Assembly (NCBI GenBank): GCA_016278505.1
Contig: JADQBQ010000046.1
Coordinates: 1 to 32,358 of the forward strand
Direction of reading: 5' to 3'
Length of the DNA stretch: 32,358 nt
Source: Clostridiales bacterium
Lineage (GTDB): Bacteria > Bacillota > Desulfotomaculia > Desulfotomaculales > VENG01
Under the pieces are notes generated by a model, which saw only the letters and a program-made list of their open reading frames with translations, searched no databases and was not told the DNA's origin. This document shows positions 15,496 to 23,068 of this stretch, piece after piece; position 1 is the first letter of the stretch; each line of letters starts with the position of its first letter. A program made the translations under genes and the position numbers.

Positions 15496-16080
15496 ATGAG
15501 TCTTAATTGTCTCGCACTAGCCTGCAGCCCACGCAAAGACGGAAATACCGCTTTACTAGCTGATAAGGTTTTAGAAGAATGTCGCAGGGCAGGGCGTAAA
15601 ACGGAATATTTAAACATCAACGACTTTAATATTGCACCTTGCAGTGCTTGTGAAGCCTGCAGCAAAACTGGGAAATGCATCATCAATGACGACGCACAAG
15701 TTTTATATAAAAAAATACTTGCGGCCGACCGTTTGATCCTGGCTGCACCTATTTTTTCCATGGGCATTAACGCCCAAGCTAAAATGTTTATAGACCGGGC
15801 ACAGCAGTTCTGGGCCACCAAGTACGTATTGGGACGGCAGGTTGTCGAAGCCGCAAACAGGCCAAGGCGGTACGGCATTTTTATCAGCTGCGCCGGGACA
15901 GACCTGTCCGGTGTTTTTGATGGCCCCGTGCGCGTGGCAAAATATTTTTTCCTGATGTTAGAGATAGAGATGCTTTCAACCCTTTGCTATAGCAGCACTG
16001 ACAATAAAGGAGACATATTAAATAATGAAAGAGCGATGGAAGAAGCAGTAAAGTACGGTCAGCAGCTCTGCAAGGTGTAA
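15496..16080 (+). CDS. Iron-sulfur flavoprotein / NADPH-dependent FMN reductase family (194 aa)
   Basis: The fold is flavodoxin-like. ACSPRKDGNTALL is the FMN phosphate loop near residues 9-21. A compact Fe-S motif follows, C49-x2-C52-x2-C55-x5-C61 (CSACEACSKTGKC), as in iron-sulfur flavoproteins of anaerobes. AAPIFSMGINAQAKMFIDRAQQFW is the conserved flavin-side helix. Such proteins carry electrons from ferredoxin or NAD(P)H to oxygen or other acceptors, and the class is typical of strict anaerobes. The ATG at 15496 follows AAGAGGAGTAACC. Confidence 0.88.
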   Translation: MSLNCLALACSPRKDGNTALLADKVLEECRRAGRKTEYLNINDFNIAPCSACEACSKTGKCIINDDAQVLYKKILAADRLILAAPIFSMGINAQAKMFIDRAQQFWATKYVLGRQVVEAANRPRRYGIFISCAGTDLSGVFDGPVRVAKYFFLMLEIEMLSTLCYSSTDNKGDILNNERAMEEAVKYGQQLCKV

Positions 16081-16107
16081 AAAAGGTCTAATATCTGAAT
16101 ATGGACC

Positions 16108-16150
16108 AAAACAAAGCACTGGTTTTTGTTCAGAAACCAGTGCTTTGTTT
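16108..16150. terminator. 17-bp perfect hairpin after the flavoprotein gene
   Basis: The 17-base arms at 16108-16124 and 16134-16150 are fully complementary, beginning AAACAAAGCACTGG. It lies 28 bp after the stop of the flavoprotein gene. It lacks a long T-run and is called as a probable terminator. Confidence 0.65.
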
Positions 16151-16188
16151 AAAAATATAGGTCTAAACACAGGCGCAAATATGCTTAT

Positions 16189-16216
16189 TTGACAATAATA
16201 TGAAACCTGATAGAAT
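16189..16216 (+). promoter_or_regulatory. Promoter for the bifunctional nuclease gene
   Basis: TTGACA (16189-16194) and TAGAAT (16211-16216) are 16 bp apart. The leader is about 110 nt, with no structure I can name. Confidence 0.55.
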
Positions 16217-16332
16217 ATCATTAACTAGTGAAGATTCCATTCCCTTTTGCATAATACCTGTGAGCCGAACACCCGCATATAATTTACCAGTACGCTCCGA
16301 AGGGATGGCTTATAAGACAGGAGGTGTACGGC

Positions 16333-16809
16333 ATGTTAAATGTTGTATTAAAAGGCTTGGCTTATGATGAAACGGGCAGCCCTATCATACTCCTTTCCGA
16401 CGACAACGGAGAAAAAATACTACCCATATGGGTAGGAATGCTTGAAGCACATTCTATCACATCCGCACTGGGAACATATGATACTTCCCGTCCTTTAACT
16501 CACGATTTAATGTTAAACCTTTGCAACAGTATGGGAGTTTCTATTTCCAAAGTTGTAATATCAGATTTGAGGGACGATACATTCTTTGCAGAACTACATT
16601 TGTTGAAAGAGAACGAAAATCTTTTACTCGATGCAAGGCCAAGCGATGCCATCGCACTGGCTGTTCGAACAGGAGTTCCAATATTTGTAGATGCTGAAGT
16701 AGCTGACCAGATGCTAAAAATCCAAGAATTAATTGACGAAGAAGCAGTGCAGAAATTAGAAGAAGTAACTAATGACATTGTAAAGGAATATAAAAAATCA
16801 TTGCATTAA
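16333..16809 (+). CDS. Bifunctional nuclease (BFN/DUF151) family protein (158 aa)
   Basis: The whole protein is one DUF151 domain. It begins with the strands of LNVVLKGLAYDETGSPIILL and has the conserved LPIWVGMLEAHSI and the signature LDARPSDAIALAVRTGVPIF. The family was first described from plant BFN nucleases acting on RNA and DNA; the bacterial role is not settled. The ATG at 16333 is preferred over an upstream GTG at 16324 because AGGAGG ends eight bases before it. The gene has its own promoter and ends at a bidirectional terminator. Confidence 0.88.
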   Translation: MLNVVLKGLAYDETGSPIILLSDDNGEKILPIWVGMLEAHSITSALGTYDTSRPLTHDLMLNLCNSMGVSISKVVISDLRDDTFFAELHLLKENENLLLDARPSDAIALAVRTGVPIFVDAEVADQMLKIQELIDEEAVQKLEEVTNDIVKEYKKSLH

Positions 16810-16818
16810 GTCAGAATC

Positions 16819-16861
16819 AAAAAAAACAAACCCCCTTAATATTAAGGAGGTTTGTTTTTTT
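16819..16861. terminator. Bidirectional terminator between convergent genes
   Basis: A long A-start, T-end hairpin has an AACAAACC/GGTTTGTT outer stem and a CCTTAAT/ATTAAGG inner stem. It sits between the bifunctional nuclease gene and the histidine-kinase-like gene. Confidence 0.85.
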
Positions 16862-16868
16862 ATGTACT

Positions 16869-18158
16869 TTATCCTTCAATTATGGGAATATCTATACAAA
16901 CTGCCGTTCCCTTTCCTATATTACTTCTCACCTTAATATTCCCACCGTGCGATTCAACAATTCGCTTGCAGATAGTTAATCCTAAGCCGGTTCCCTGCGG
17001 TTTAGAACTTACAAAGGGAGAAAAAAGCCGAGAACGCATATTTTGATCCACTCCCAAACCATTATCTTCGACAATAATTCCCACTTTACCATTACTACTT
17101 ATGGTTATAATACGCAGTGTCCCCCCCCCAGGCATAGCGTCAATGGCATTTTCGATAATGTTATTTAACACAGCTATCATTTTTTCTCGGTCTAGTATAA
17201 TGGGAGGTAGTGGGGCATAGTCCCTTACTATAAACACTTCCGGATCCAAAGTAGAGCTAATCATTTGCAATATCTCATCCAAAAACCGGTTAATATCCAC
17301 TTGCACAAAGTTTAATTCTAAATCACGGGAAAGACTTAACATAAAATCCAAACTTTTATTCATGCGGTACAAAGAGTGTTCCATTTGTTCCAAGTCTGGC
17401 TGCAGCGCGGGCTCATTAGGTACACTCCTGGCCAGAGAATAAAACGCCATTTTCATCGCCACTAGCGGATTTCGAATTTCTCGTGCTACCACGGTAGTCA
17501 TGTTGCCCAATATATTCATCCAACCTTGCCGGTCATCGGTTTCACCACCTCCTGGTTCTTCCAGGGGGGCTGGTTCACACTTCTCCAATGGACAATCAAA
17601 CTCATTATGATAAAAAGCCCGCGAAAATCCGTGTACCAGCGTAGACAACATATTGGCCACCATTTCCAACCGATTCAATTCTACCTTTGTAAAATCTCCT
17701 TTTTGCATATTACGTCCAATATTGATACTGCCCACTAGTCTCCCGTTCACAAGAATTGGTGCTCCCTGGGTATAAAAAATCCCATTAGGAGCCAGCACGT
17801 CACGGTAAAATAAATGTCTTTTCAATTGCTTGGATGCAATAAAGCGACTGCATATCCAAGGCCTGCAGGTAGTTTGAATCTTGTTGAGCAGCAAGTTTTG
17901 CGAATTTTTTTGGCCTAAAGGTGACACATATTCTTCTTCCAGGGCTAGGCTCTGCTTAAGTCTGAAATTATTAGTATCACTTAGGTAATATCCGCCCAGG
18001 TCAAAATCTATTAGGTGTGGTAGATAAGCATGTACTACTCGGAAAATCTCACTAATGCCTAAATTTGAGTTTATCACCCGGCTAATATCTAAAAGAATAT
18101 CTGCCGGGCTGGGAAAGTGTGTTTCCACTGTTTCCAGACATTTCTCATTAATGATCAC
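16869..18158 (-). CDS. GAF-domain sensor histidine-kinase-like protein with Arg in place of the phospho-acceptor His (429 aa)
   Basis: There are no membrane spans, so the protein is cytoplasmic. A GAF-like sensor region covers about residues 20-180 (including a GSINIGR motif). A dimerisation helix follows at about 215-280 and a HATPase domain at about 310-429. The ATPase boxes look intact: NIIENAIDAMPGG (N box), VEDNGLGVD (G1) and PQGTGLGL (G2). The H-box reads VAREIRNPL, where active kinases have HEIRNPL; the codon at 17481-17483 is CGA, Arg226. It cannot autophosphorylate at the usual site. No response regulator lies beside it. Candidate roles are a pseudokinase that binds ATP or a partner kinase. 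The start is GTG at 18158. Confidence 0.85.
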   Translation of the reverse strand: MIINEKCLETVETHFPSPADILLDISRVINSNLGISEIFRVVHAYLPHLIDFDLGGYYLSDTNNFRLKQSLALEEEYVSPLGQKNSQNLLLNKIQTTCRPWICSRFIASKQLKRHLFYRDVLAPNGIFYTQGAPILVNGRLVGSINIGRNMQKGDFTKVELNRLEMVANMLSTLVHGFSRAFYHNEFDCPLEKCEPAPLEEPGGGETDDRQGWMNILGNMTTVVAREIRNPLVAMKMAFYSLARSVPNEPALQPDLEQMEHSLYRMNKSLDFMLSLSRDLELNFVQVDINRFLDEILQMISSTLDPEVFIVRDYAPLPPIILDREKMIAVLNNIIENAIDAMPGGGTLRIITISSNGKVGIIVEDNGLGVDQNMRSRLFSPFVSSKPQGTGLGLTICKRIVESHGGNIKVRSNIGKGTAVCIDIPIIEG

Positions 18159-18254
18159 CTGCTACCACCTAGTTTCCCTGGTTAATATATAAAACGAGAC
18201 ATATGACAGCTATTAATACGCATCCTGTCACCTTTATACACACTTTAACAGGAA

Positions 18255-18281
18255 ACCGTCAACGGTATTTCCGTTAACGGT
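18255..18281 (-). terminator. Hairpin after the DAHP synthase-pheA unit
   Basis: The arms ACCGTCAACGG and CCGTTAACGGT have one mismatch and a TATTT loop, just past the pheA stop. No T-run follows on the minus strand, so it may be an RNA-stabilising hairpin rather than a terminator. Confidence 0.45.
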
Positions 18282-18288
18282 CATATAC

Positions 18289-19455
18289 TCATTCCCTGCG
18301 GCATAATGCCCCCCCGAGTTGTTTAGAAAAAATATTTATTTGCCGCCACACAGAATAATCCAAAATCACCTTAAATAAATTGGTAACAATCAACGGGCTA
18401 ATCCCTTTTTTTGCAGCTTCTCCCGCGAGCCTGTTCAGAATTTCCTTTTCCCTTCCCTCATCTCTGATTTCATCCTTTTCTTTGTATTGCACCGCCTCAT
18501 CTGACAAGGTCATCCTACGCGACAATAGGCTTAATATATGGTTATCTATTTCGTTTATTTTCCGCCGCAAATCATTCAGTGACTTTGGTACGTCTTTTTT
18601 ATAGCTTACTGTCACCGACGTAGACGGATACGAACCGACAACCCTGCATGCGGTACATTTTTCCCTTATATTGGCAATTATTTCTGAAATTACAGGGTTA
18701 CCCGCATGACCGGCGAAATCAATAAAGAAAATGTACTCTCCTAACCTTCTTTTGCTCGGGCGTGATTCAATACGCGTTAAATTTATCCCCCGGGCGGCAA
18801 ATTCACCCAGTATTGAATGAAGAGCCCCGGGACAGTCACTGATATTAACAATTATGGTTGTTTTACTGCAGTTGTTGGGCCTCGCATCTTCCCTGCCCAA
18901 AACAAGAAAACGAGTAATGTTTTCTTGGTAATCATTAATATCCCGGGCTAAAATTTTTAGGCCGTAAGATGCGGCCACGGGAGAGGCGATGGCCGCCCAG
19001 GGGAGGTTCTTTCTGGCTACCTCCCGTGCGGCATGTGCAGTACTGGCCATATCCATGGTATCCACGCCGGGGAATGTTCTTTGTATATAATTACCACACT
19101 GTCCCAAAGCCTGAGGGTGAGATATCACAAGCTCAATATCATCTAAGGTCACTCCCGGCGGAGCTAAAAGGCTGTGTTTTATAGGTAGTAATACTTCTCC
19201 GCTTATTTTTAATTTGTGGTCAGCCGTGGCCAAAATGTCCATTGACTGCCCCACTGTACCCTCGGTGGAGTTTTCCACTGGTAACAACCCTTGCTCCCAC
19301 CGGCCATCTAGAATCCCTGTACATATTTCTTCCAAACTAGTGGCGCCAACCAAACGAAAATTTTTTCCTTGCATATATTTGCATGCTGCTTCTTGAGAAT
19401 AAGTTCCTTCCGGTCCGAGAAATGCTATTCGCAACATCTGTCCGTCATTTATCAT
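18289..19455 (-). CDS. pheA: Prephenate dehydratase with ACT domain and C-terminal chorismate mutase (388 aa)
   Basis: This bifunctional enzyme leads from chorismate to phenylpyruvate. The dehydratase domain (about residues 8-190) starts LRIAFLGPEGTYSQEAA and has the catalytic ITRFLVLG motif. The ACT domain (about 205-280) has the Phe-binding-type ESRPSKRRLGEYIFFIDF. An AroQ-type chorismate mutase follows at about 300-388, with LRRKINEID, SRRM, YKEK and RDEGREKE, which hold the expected Arg, Lys, Asp and Glu residues. In the well-known P-protein the mutase comes first; here it is last. The ATG at 19455 follows GGAGG at 7 bp; an ATG 21 nt upstream has no such site. The gene starts 24 bp after the DAHP synthase stop, in one operon under the T-box leader. 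Confidence 0.93.
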   Translation of the reverse strand: MINDGQMLRIAFLGPEGTYSQEAACKYMQGKNFRLVGATSLEEICTGILDGRWEQGLLPVENSTEGTVGQSMDILATADHKLKISGEVLLPIKHSLLAPPGVTLDDIELVISHPQALGQCGNYIQRTFPGVDTMDMASTAHAAREVARKNLPWAAIASPVAASYGLKILARDINDYQENITRFLVLGREDARPNNCSKTTIIVNISDCPGALHSILGEFAARGINLTRIESRPSKRRLGEYIFFIDFAGHAGNPVISEIIANIREKCTACRVVGSYPSTSVTVSYKKDVPKSLNDLRRKINEIDNHILSLLSRRMTLSDEAVQYKEKDEIRDEGREKEILNRLAGEAAKKGISPLIVTNLFKVILDYSVWRQINIFSKQLGGALCRRE

Positions 19456-19479
19456 AACTTTTCCTCCGTAAATCAAAAG

Positions 19480-20496
19480 CTAGGCCCCTACTCCTGATAC
19501 AGCAGCCTTTAGATTTGCAATCCGAAGCATCAACGTATCCAATTCATCGGGTGATAACGACTGGTGACCGTCACAAAGGGCGCGTTGAGGATCCGGGTGC
19601 ATTTCTACAAGCAGCCCATCTGCTCCGGCTGCTATCGCTGCCATAGACATAGGTGCAACTAGTTCGCGCTTTCCTGTGGCATGACTGGGATCAACGATTA
19701 CCGGCAAATGGGTTAATCCTTTTACCAACGGAACTGCACTTAAATCCAATGTATTGCGGGTATATTTCTCAAAGGTACGTATACCTCGCTCGCACAATAC
19801 CACTGAGGGATTACCTTCCGATACAACATATTCCGCTGCCATAAGCCATTCCTCTATTGTTGCCGACAGTCCCCGCTTTAACAGAACCGGCTTTTGGCAC
19901 CGCCCCACAGCCTGTAACAGTTTAAAATTTTGCATATTCCTGGCACCTACCTGCACCATATCAACATATCCAAGGGCAAGTTCCAGGCTCCATTCATCAA
20001 TTACTTCTGTAACTGTTGCCAATCCGCTCTCTTTTGCAGCAGCTGACATTAACATTAACCCCTCTTCCTGTAATCCCTGAAAACTATAGGGAGAAGTCCT
20101 GGGTTTGAACGTTCCGCCCCTTAATATTGTGGCACCCGCAGCAGCCGCCCGGCGTGCCGCTGTTAGAAGTTGGTCACGACTTTCCACAGCGCAAGGACCG
20201 GCTATTACCACCGGCTGCTCCCCACCTATGACTGCATTTTTTACTTTTATCAAGGTCGAATCATTACGTATTTCTCTGCTCACCAGTTTGAAAGGCTGCA
20301 TAATAGGTACCACTTTTTCCACTCCCGGCAGGACTTCCAGATTTAAAGAATTTATTGCTGTCCGGTCCCCCACTGCTCCAATGACTATACGGTTAACTCC
20401 CCTAATTAAATGACCTTGAAAACCAATTTTCTCTAATTTATTCATTACTACCACTATATCTTGTTCCCGTGCACCAACATCCATAACGATAACCAT
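19480..20496 (-). CDS. aroF: DAHP synthase with N-terminal ferredoxin-like regulatory domain (338 aa)
   Basis: The enzyme catalyses the first step of the shikimate pathway, joining phosphoenolpyruvate and erythrose-4-phosphate. It is of the AroA-I-beta (KDO8PS-like) type. An N-terminal domain of about 70 residues (MVIVMDVGAREQD ... IGAVGDR) is the ferredoxin-like domain that gives feedback control in some homologs. The barrel follows, with AGPCAVES (metal Cys), RGGTFKPRTSPYSFQG, VGARNMQNF and DPSHATGKREL (metal His). The ATG at 20496 has GGAGGGG just upstream. It is first in the operon with pheA and sits directly behind the T-box leader. A shorter paralog lies at 27772-28632. Confidence 0.95.
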   Translation of the reverse strand: MVIVMDVGAREQDIVVVMNKLEKIGFQGHLIRGVNRIVIGAVGDRTAINSLNLEVLPGVEKVVPIMQPFKLVSREIRNDSTLIKVKNAVIGGEQPVVIAGPCAVESRDQLLTAARRAAAAGATILRGGTFKPRTSPYSFQGLQEEGLMLMSAAAKESGLATVTEVIDEWSLELALGYVDMVQVGARNMQNFKLLQAVGRCQKPVLLKRGLSATIEEWLMAAEYVVSEGNPSVVLCERGIRTFEKYTRNTLDLSAVPLVKGLTHLPVIVDPSHATGKRELVAPMSMAAIAAGADGLLVEMHPDPQRALCDGHQSLSPDELDTLMLRIANLKAAVSGVGA

Positions 20497-20524
20497 GGAT
20501 ACCCCTCCGTTTTTAGTTTTAATA

Positions 20525-20990
20525 AAATAAAAAAACCCGCCGCATTCTTCCTCTAAAAGAGGACGAAAGCGACAGGTCTTCCGCGGTACCACCTCAGTTG
20601 GCCCTAATGGTTATAGGACCCACTTATTTTCAAGTACGGGAATAGAAATATACCTTTTGTACTTACATCTTTTGTAACAGCAGGAAAAATAAAAAAAGCC
20701 CCCGCCCAGTAGGGACGAGAAGCCTTACGCTTTCCGTGTTACCACCCTAATTGCCCGCGTTATAAATAACACACAGGCCCTCGGTGCAAGTACGGGAAAT
20801 ATATTTACATCCGATACTCGCTCCCCTTTAACGTGGGAAGGTTACGTCCTGACCTACTTACCGCGGGTGGCGGTTTCAGCCGGCATCTCCGGAGAGAACT
20901 TCAACGGGTCATGTTTTAGAAGCGCTCTCAGCCGGTGACGCTCCTTCTCTGAAAAACTGGAACCAGTCTACTTTTCTCCTTCATTGACTT
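20525..20990 (-). promoter_or_regulatory. Phe-type T-box leader with duplicated antiterminator/terminator module
   Basis: Reading leftward, Stem I lies at about 20990-20890. An AGTA S-turn strand (20972-20969) faces a GAAG strand, and a GGAGA/TCTCC helix closes the loop. In that loop the codon in the specifier position is TTC (20898-20896), for Phe. A stem III-like hairpin follows, then a first T-box (GGGTGGTAACACGG, in 20751-20734) and a GC-rich terminator ending in a T-run (about 20725-20691). A second stem III-like hairpin, a second T-box (GAGGTGGTACCGCGG, in 20595-20581) and a second terminator (about 20577-20530) come next, with no room for a second full Stem I. Uncharged tRNA-Phe should raise expression of the DAHP synthase and pheA. 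Confidence 0.88.
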
Positions 20991-21066
20991 TAAATATATT
21001 ATTAAATTATTGTTATGAGATTATAGCACCTTTGTGCATAAAAATCAAATTGTTTTTAAAAAAATT

Positions 21067-21096
21067 TTAACCACCTTTTTTGATAAAGGTGGTTAA
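21067..21096 (-). terminator. Terminator of the Usp-like gene
   Basis: The 12-bp arms TTAACCACCTTT and AAAGGTGGTTAA surround TTTGAT. On the minus strand a T-run follows. Confidence 0.85.
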
Positions 21097-21097
21097 T

Positions 21098-21529
21098 TTA
21101 AACTAAACAAACCAGACATTCTGATACTTCTCTTAATTTGCACCTAACACGTCCCCTCTTTTTCCCGCATTGTTTAGATGGGCTGGCAACGAAGATATGA
21201 TTGTAGTTTCCATATTTCCCTAATTCGTTAATCTCACGGTCAATGTTGCCATTCCTGCATATTACTTCCGGCATAATATTCGTTTCTTTAAAAATAGGAG
21301 CCATTTCATGCATTACAGTTTCCCTTAAATTGTCTGCGAGCTTTTTATACTCAGACTCGGGTAGCCAAAAAGAATAGCCGGGTAAATACGGATATACTTC
21401 ATTACAGGAAGGGTTGATATACAACATATCCAAGCGGCTGTCGGTATGATTTTTAGCCAACCAAAGTGCTTTTCGCACAGCTTCTTTTGAATAATTGGCC
21501 CCGTTTAAAACTAGCAGCATGCGTGACAT
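21098..21529 (-). CDS. Degenerate universal-stress-protein-like protein (143 aa)
   Basis: The start MSRMLLVLNGANYSKEAVRKALWLA and the pattern of strands and helices fit the UspA fold. The region NGNIDREINELGKYGNYNHIFVAS matches the usual segment before the nucleotide loop. The G-x2-G-x9-G(S/T) ATP motif is absent; in its place is a basic, Cys-containing stretch (QCGKKRGRVRCKLREVSEC). It is thus a non-ATP-type or diverged Usp. The ATG follows AAGGGGTGATCC. It is a single gene between the T-box leader and the crp-type gene. Confidence 0.65.
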   Translation of the reverse strand: MSRMLLVLNGANYSKEAVRKALWLAKNHTDSRLDMLYINPSCNEVYPYLPGYSFWLPESEYKKLADNLRETVMHEMAPIFKETNIMPEVICRNGNIDREINELGKYGNYNHIFVASPSKQCGKKRGRVRCKLREVSECLVCLV

Positions 21530-21673
21530 CGGATCACCCCTTGATTAAATTTTTGTTACTTGTGTAATGAGTATATTACTTCTTTTAACCCCATAACTCC
21601 AGTCATAAAGCGCCTGTGGTTGATAAACCAGGTCGATTGAACATTATTTAATGTCTAAAATTTCACGCAACAA

Positions 21674-21702
21674 AAAAGCCGGGGTTATTCCCCCGACCCG
21701 TC
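21674..21702 (-). terminator. Terminator of the Crp-family operon
   Basis: A CGGGG/CCCCG stem with an AATA-containing loop is followed by GCTTTTTTG on the minus strand, just past the stop at 21715. Confidence 0.75.
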
Positions 21703-21714
21703 TGATTGATGATC

Positions 21715-22398
21715 CTATATCCAGGATTTGAGTTTCTCTTTGTCCACCAAGATTATTTCCTGCCTATCTACTTCAATTGCCTTTTGTTTTTTAAAATCAC
21801 TTAGAATACGGTTGGCTGTCTCCCTGGACGTGCCGATCAAGCTGGCCAGGTCCTGCTTAGTAAGAGAAATGTCAATTTTTATTCCTTTCTCCGTTTTTTT
21901 ACCCTGATCTGCTGCTAAATACAGCAGCATGCTTGCCATCCGTCGGGTTGTACTCATTAATGCCAACTCATTAACTTGACGCTGGGCAAAGCGCAGGCGC
22001 TGGGCCATTATCCGTAAAAACCCAAGAGCCATGTCGGGATGTTCCAGAATAAGCCTGTCCATATCTTGGTTGCGAATTAACTGTACTTCCGCATCCTCTA
22101 TTACCTCGGCTGTAGCGGGATATGAGCTGTCGCCGAAAAGAACCACTTCTGCAAACATTTCTCCCGGGTGCACAAAGTGCAATATTTGTTCCCTACCGTC
22201 ATCATCCGCTTTTGAAACCTTGATACGACCTGACTTTAGAAAAAACACCGCTTCCCCAGGCTCATTTTCAAAGAATATGATGCGACCGGCCTTATAAAAG
22301 CGGTCAATAACCAGTTGGGCTACGTATTTAAGTTGCTCATCTCCTAAAAAGTTAAATAAGTGAATTTTTCTCAGGCTTTCCAGGGTGTCCTTAGCCAT
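21715..22398 (-). CDS. Crp/Fnr-family transcription regulator (227 aa)
   Basis: A cyclic-nucleotide-binding fold (about 15-130) is followed by a dimer helix and a winged helix. The recognition helix reads TSRETANRIL, so R192, E193 and R197 match the CRP residues that contact TGTGA. The ligand pocket segment (EMFAEVVLFGDSSYPATAEV) lacks the Arg that holds the cAMP phosphate, so cAMP is unlikely to be the signal. There are no N-terminal Fnr cysteines. The gene overlaps the end of the preceding 170-aa gene by 8 nt and is probably translated with it. One candidate target site is the palindrome at 5349-5366. Confidence 0.92.
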   Translation of the reverse strand: MAKDTLESLRKIHLFNFLGDEQLKYVAQLVIDRFYKAGRIIFFENEPGEAVFFLKSGRIKVSKADDDGREQILHFVHPGEMFAEVVLFGDSSYPATAEVIEDAEVQLIRNQDMDRLILEHPDMALGFLRIMAQRLRFAQRQVNELALMSTTRRMASMLLYLAADQGKKTEKGIKIDISLTKQDLASLIGTSRETANRILSDFKKQKAIEVDRQEIILVDKEKLKSWI

Positions 22399-22903
22399 TT
22401 TTCCCCTCCCGACCCAGCTGAATTGCTTTTAAGTATAACTCTACCAAACGAAACTTGGCCTCAATCGACCGTATTACTTCCTCCATAAACATATTTCCGT
22501 CTTCGGCTAAGTCCAAAGCAGTAAAAATATCTACTTTCATGCCGTGCAGGGGGTTATTTCGTAGCTGACCTACCGCCAATCCCTCCCGCTCTTTCTCCGT
22601 TCTGCCTTTATCGGTCATGCGGCTGTGCACACTCTTTAAAGCAAAGGTTTGAGTTCTTTTAACGATCTCATATACACGCCGGGTTTGGTAAAAATCAAGG
22701 CGGGCTTGACTGTGCAAGCGGTCCAGTTCCGACATAAAAGCGGTTACTTCCTGAGGTGTCATATCTCCGGGAACCTGCAGGTTATCTATTTCACCGGCGT
22801 AATGTTCTTTTAATTCGTTGTTGTATTTTTCCCATTCTTCTCCGCTTAAATTTGGACGGTTAATGCTAACACCCCCGATCTGCTGCCTTATTTCTTTCTT
22901 CAT
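22391..22903 (-). CDS. Hypothetical helical protein coupled to the Crp-family regulator (170 aa)
   Basis: The start is ATG at 22903, with AAAGGAAATC eight bases upstream; an earlier in-frame ATG at 22972 would cross the promoter palindrome. The product is soluble, charged and helix-rich (SELDRLHSQARLDFYQTRRVYEIVKRT; SIEAKFRLVELYLKAIQLGREGK). I recognise no domain. Its stop overlaps the start of the Crp-family gene by 8 nt, so the two are made together, which suggests a partner or modulator of the regulator. This is inference from position only. Confidence 0.7.
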   Translation of the reverse strand: MKKEIRQQIGGVSINRPNLSGEEWEKYNNELKEHYAGEIDNLQVPGDMTPQEVTAFMSELDRLHSQARLDFYQTRRVYEIVKRTQTFALKSVHSRMTDKGRTEKEREGLAVGQLRNNPLHGMKVDIFTALDLAEDGNMFMEEVIRSIEAKFRLVELYLKAIQLGREGKNG

Positions 22904-22934
22904 ACTTATCTGATTTCCTTTAAGGAAAAAAACA

Positions 22935-22963
22935 TTGACAATGTCAACAAAATAAACTAATAT
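22935..22963 (+). promoter_or_regulatory. trp operon promoter with palindromic -35 region
   Basis: TTGACA (22935-22940) and TAATAT (22958-22963) are 17 bp apart, the same boxes as the promoter at 5306. The -35 box is half of a palindrome, TTGACA-A-TGTCAA (22935-22947), so a dimeric protein could bind here. Transcription would start near 22970, just before the (G/U)AG array. Confidence 0.65.
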
Positions 22964-22988
22964 ATAGTTCAAATTACATATCCAATGT

Positions 22989-23048
22989 TAGTTTTTTAGA
23001 AGAGATGAGATGAGTAAGAATTATTTTTTGGAGCTGAGCTGAGAAGAG
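22989..23048 (+). promoter_or_regulatory. TRAP-type binding array in the trpE leader
   Basis: Triplets of the form TAG or GAG begin at 22989, 22997, 23002, 23007, 23012, 23031, 23036, 23041 and 23046. Within each block the spacing is exactly two bases. This is the pattern bound by the Trp-activated protein TRAP (MtrB) in Bacillus trp leaders. It begins about 20 nt after the predicted transcription start and ends about 20 nt before the terminator, as in that system. Confidence 0.75.
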
Positions 23049-23068
23049 GCGGATAAATCGTACTGATA

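Noticed and set aside
20577-20990. Group II intron or other ribozyme in the long gap before the DAHP synthase gene
   Set aside because: Two clear T-box sequences, their terminators and a Stem I account for the gap.
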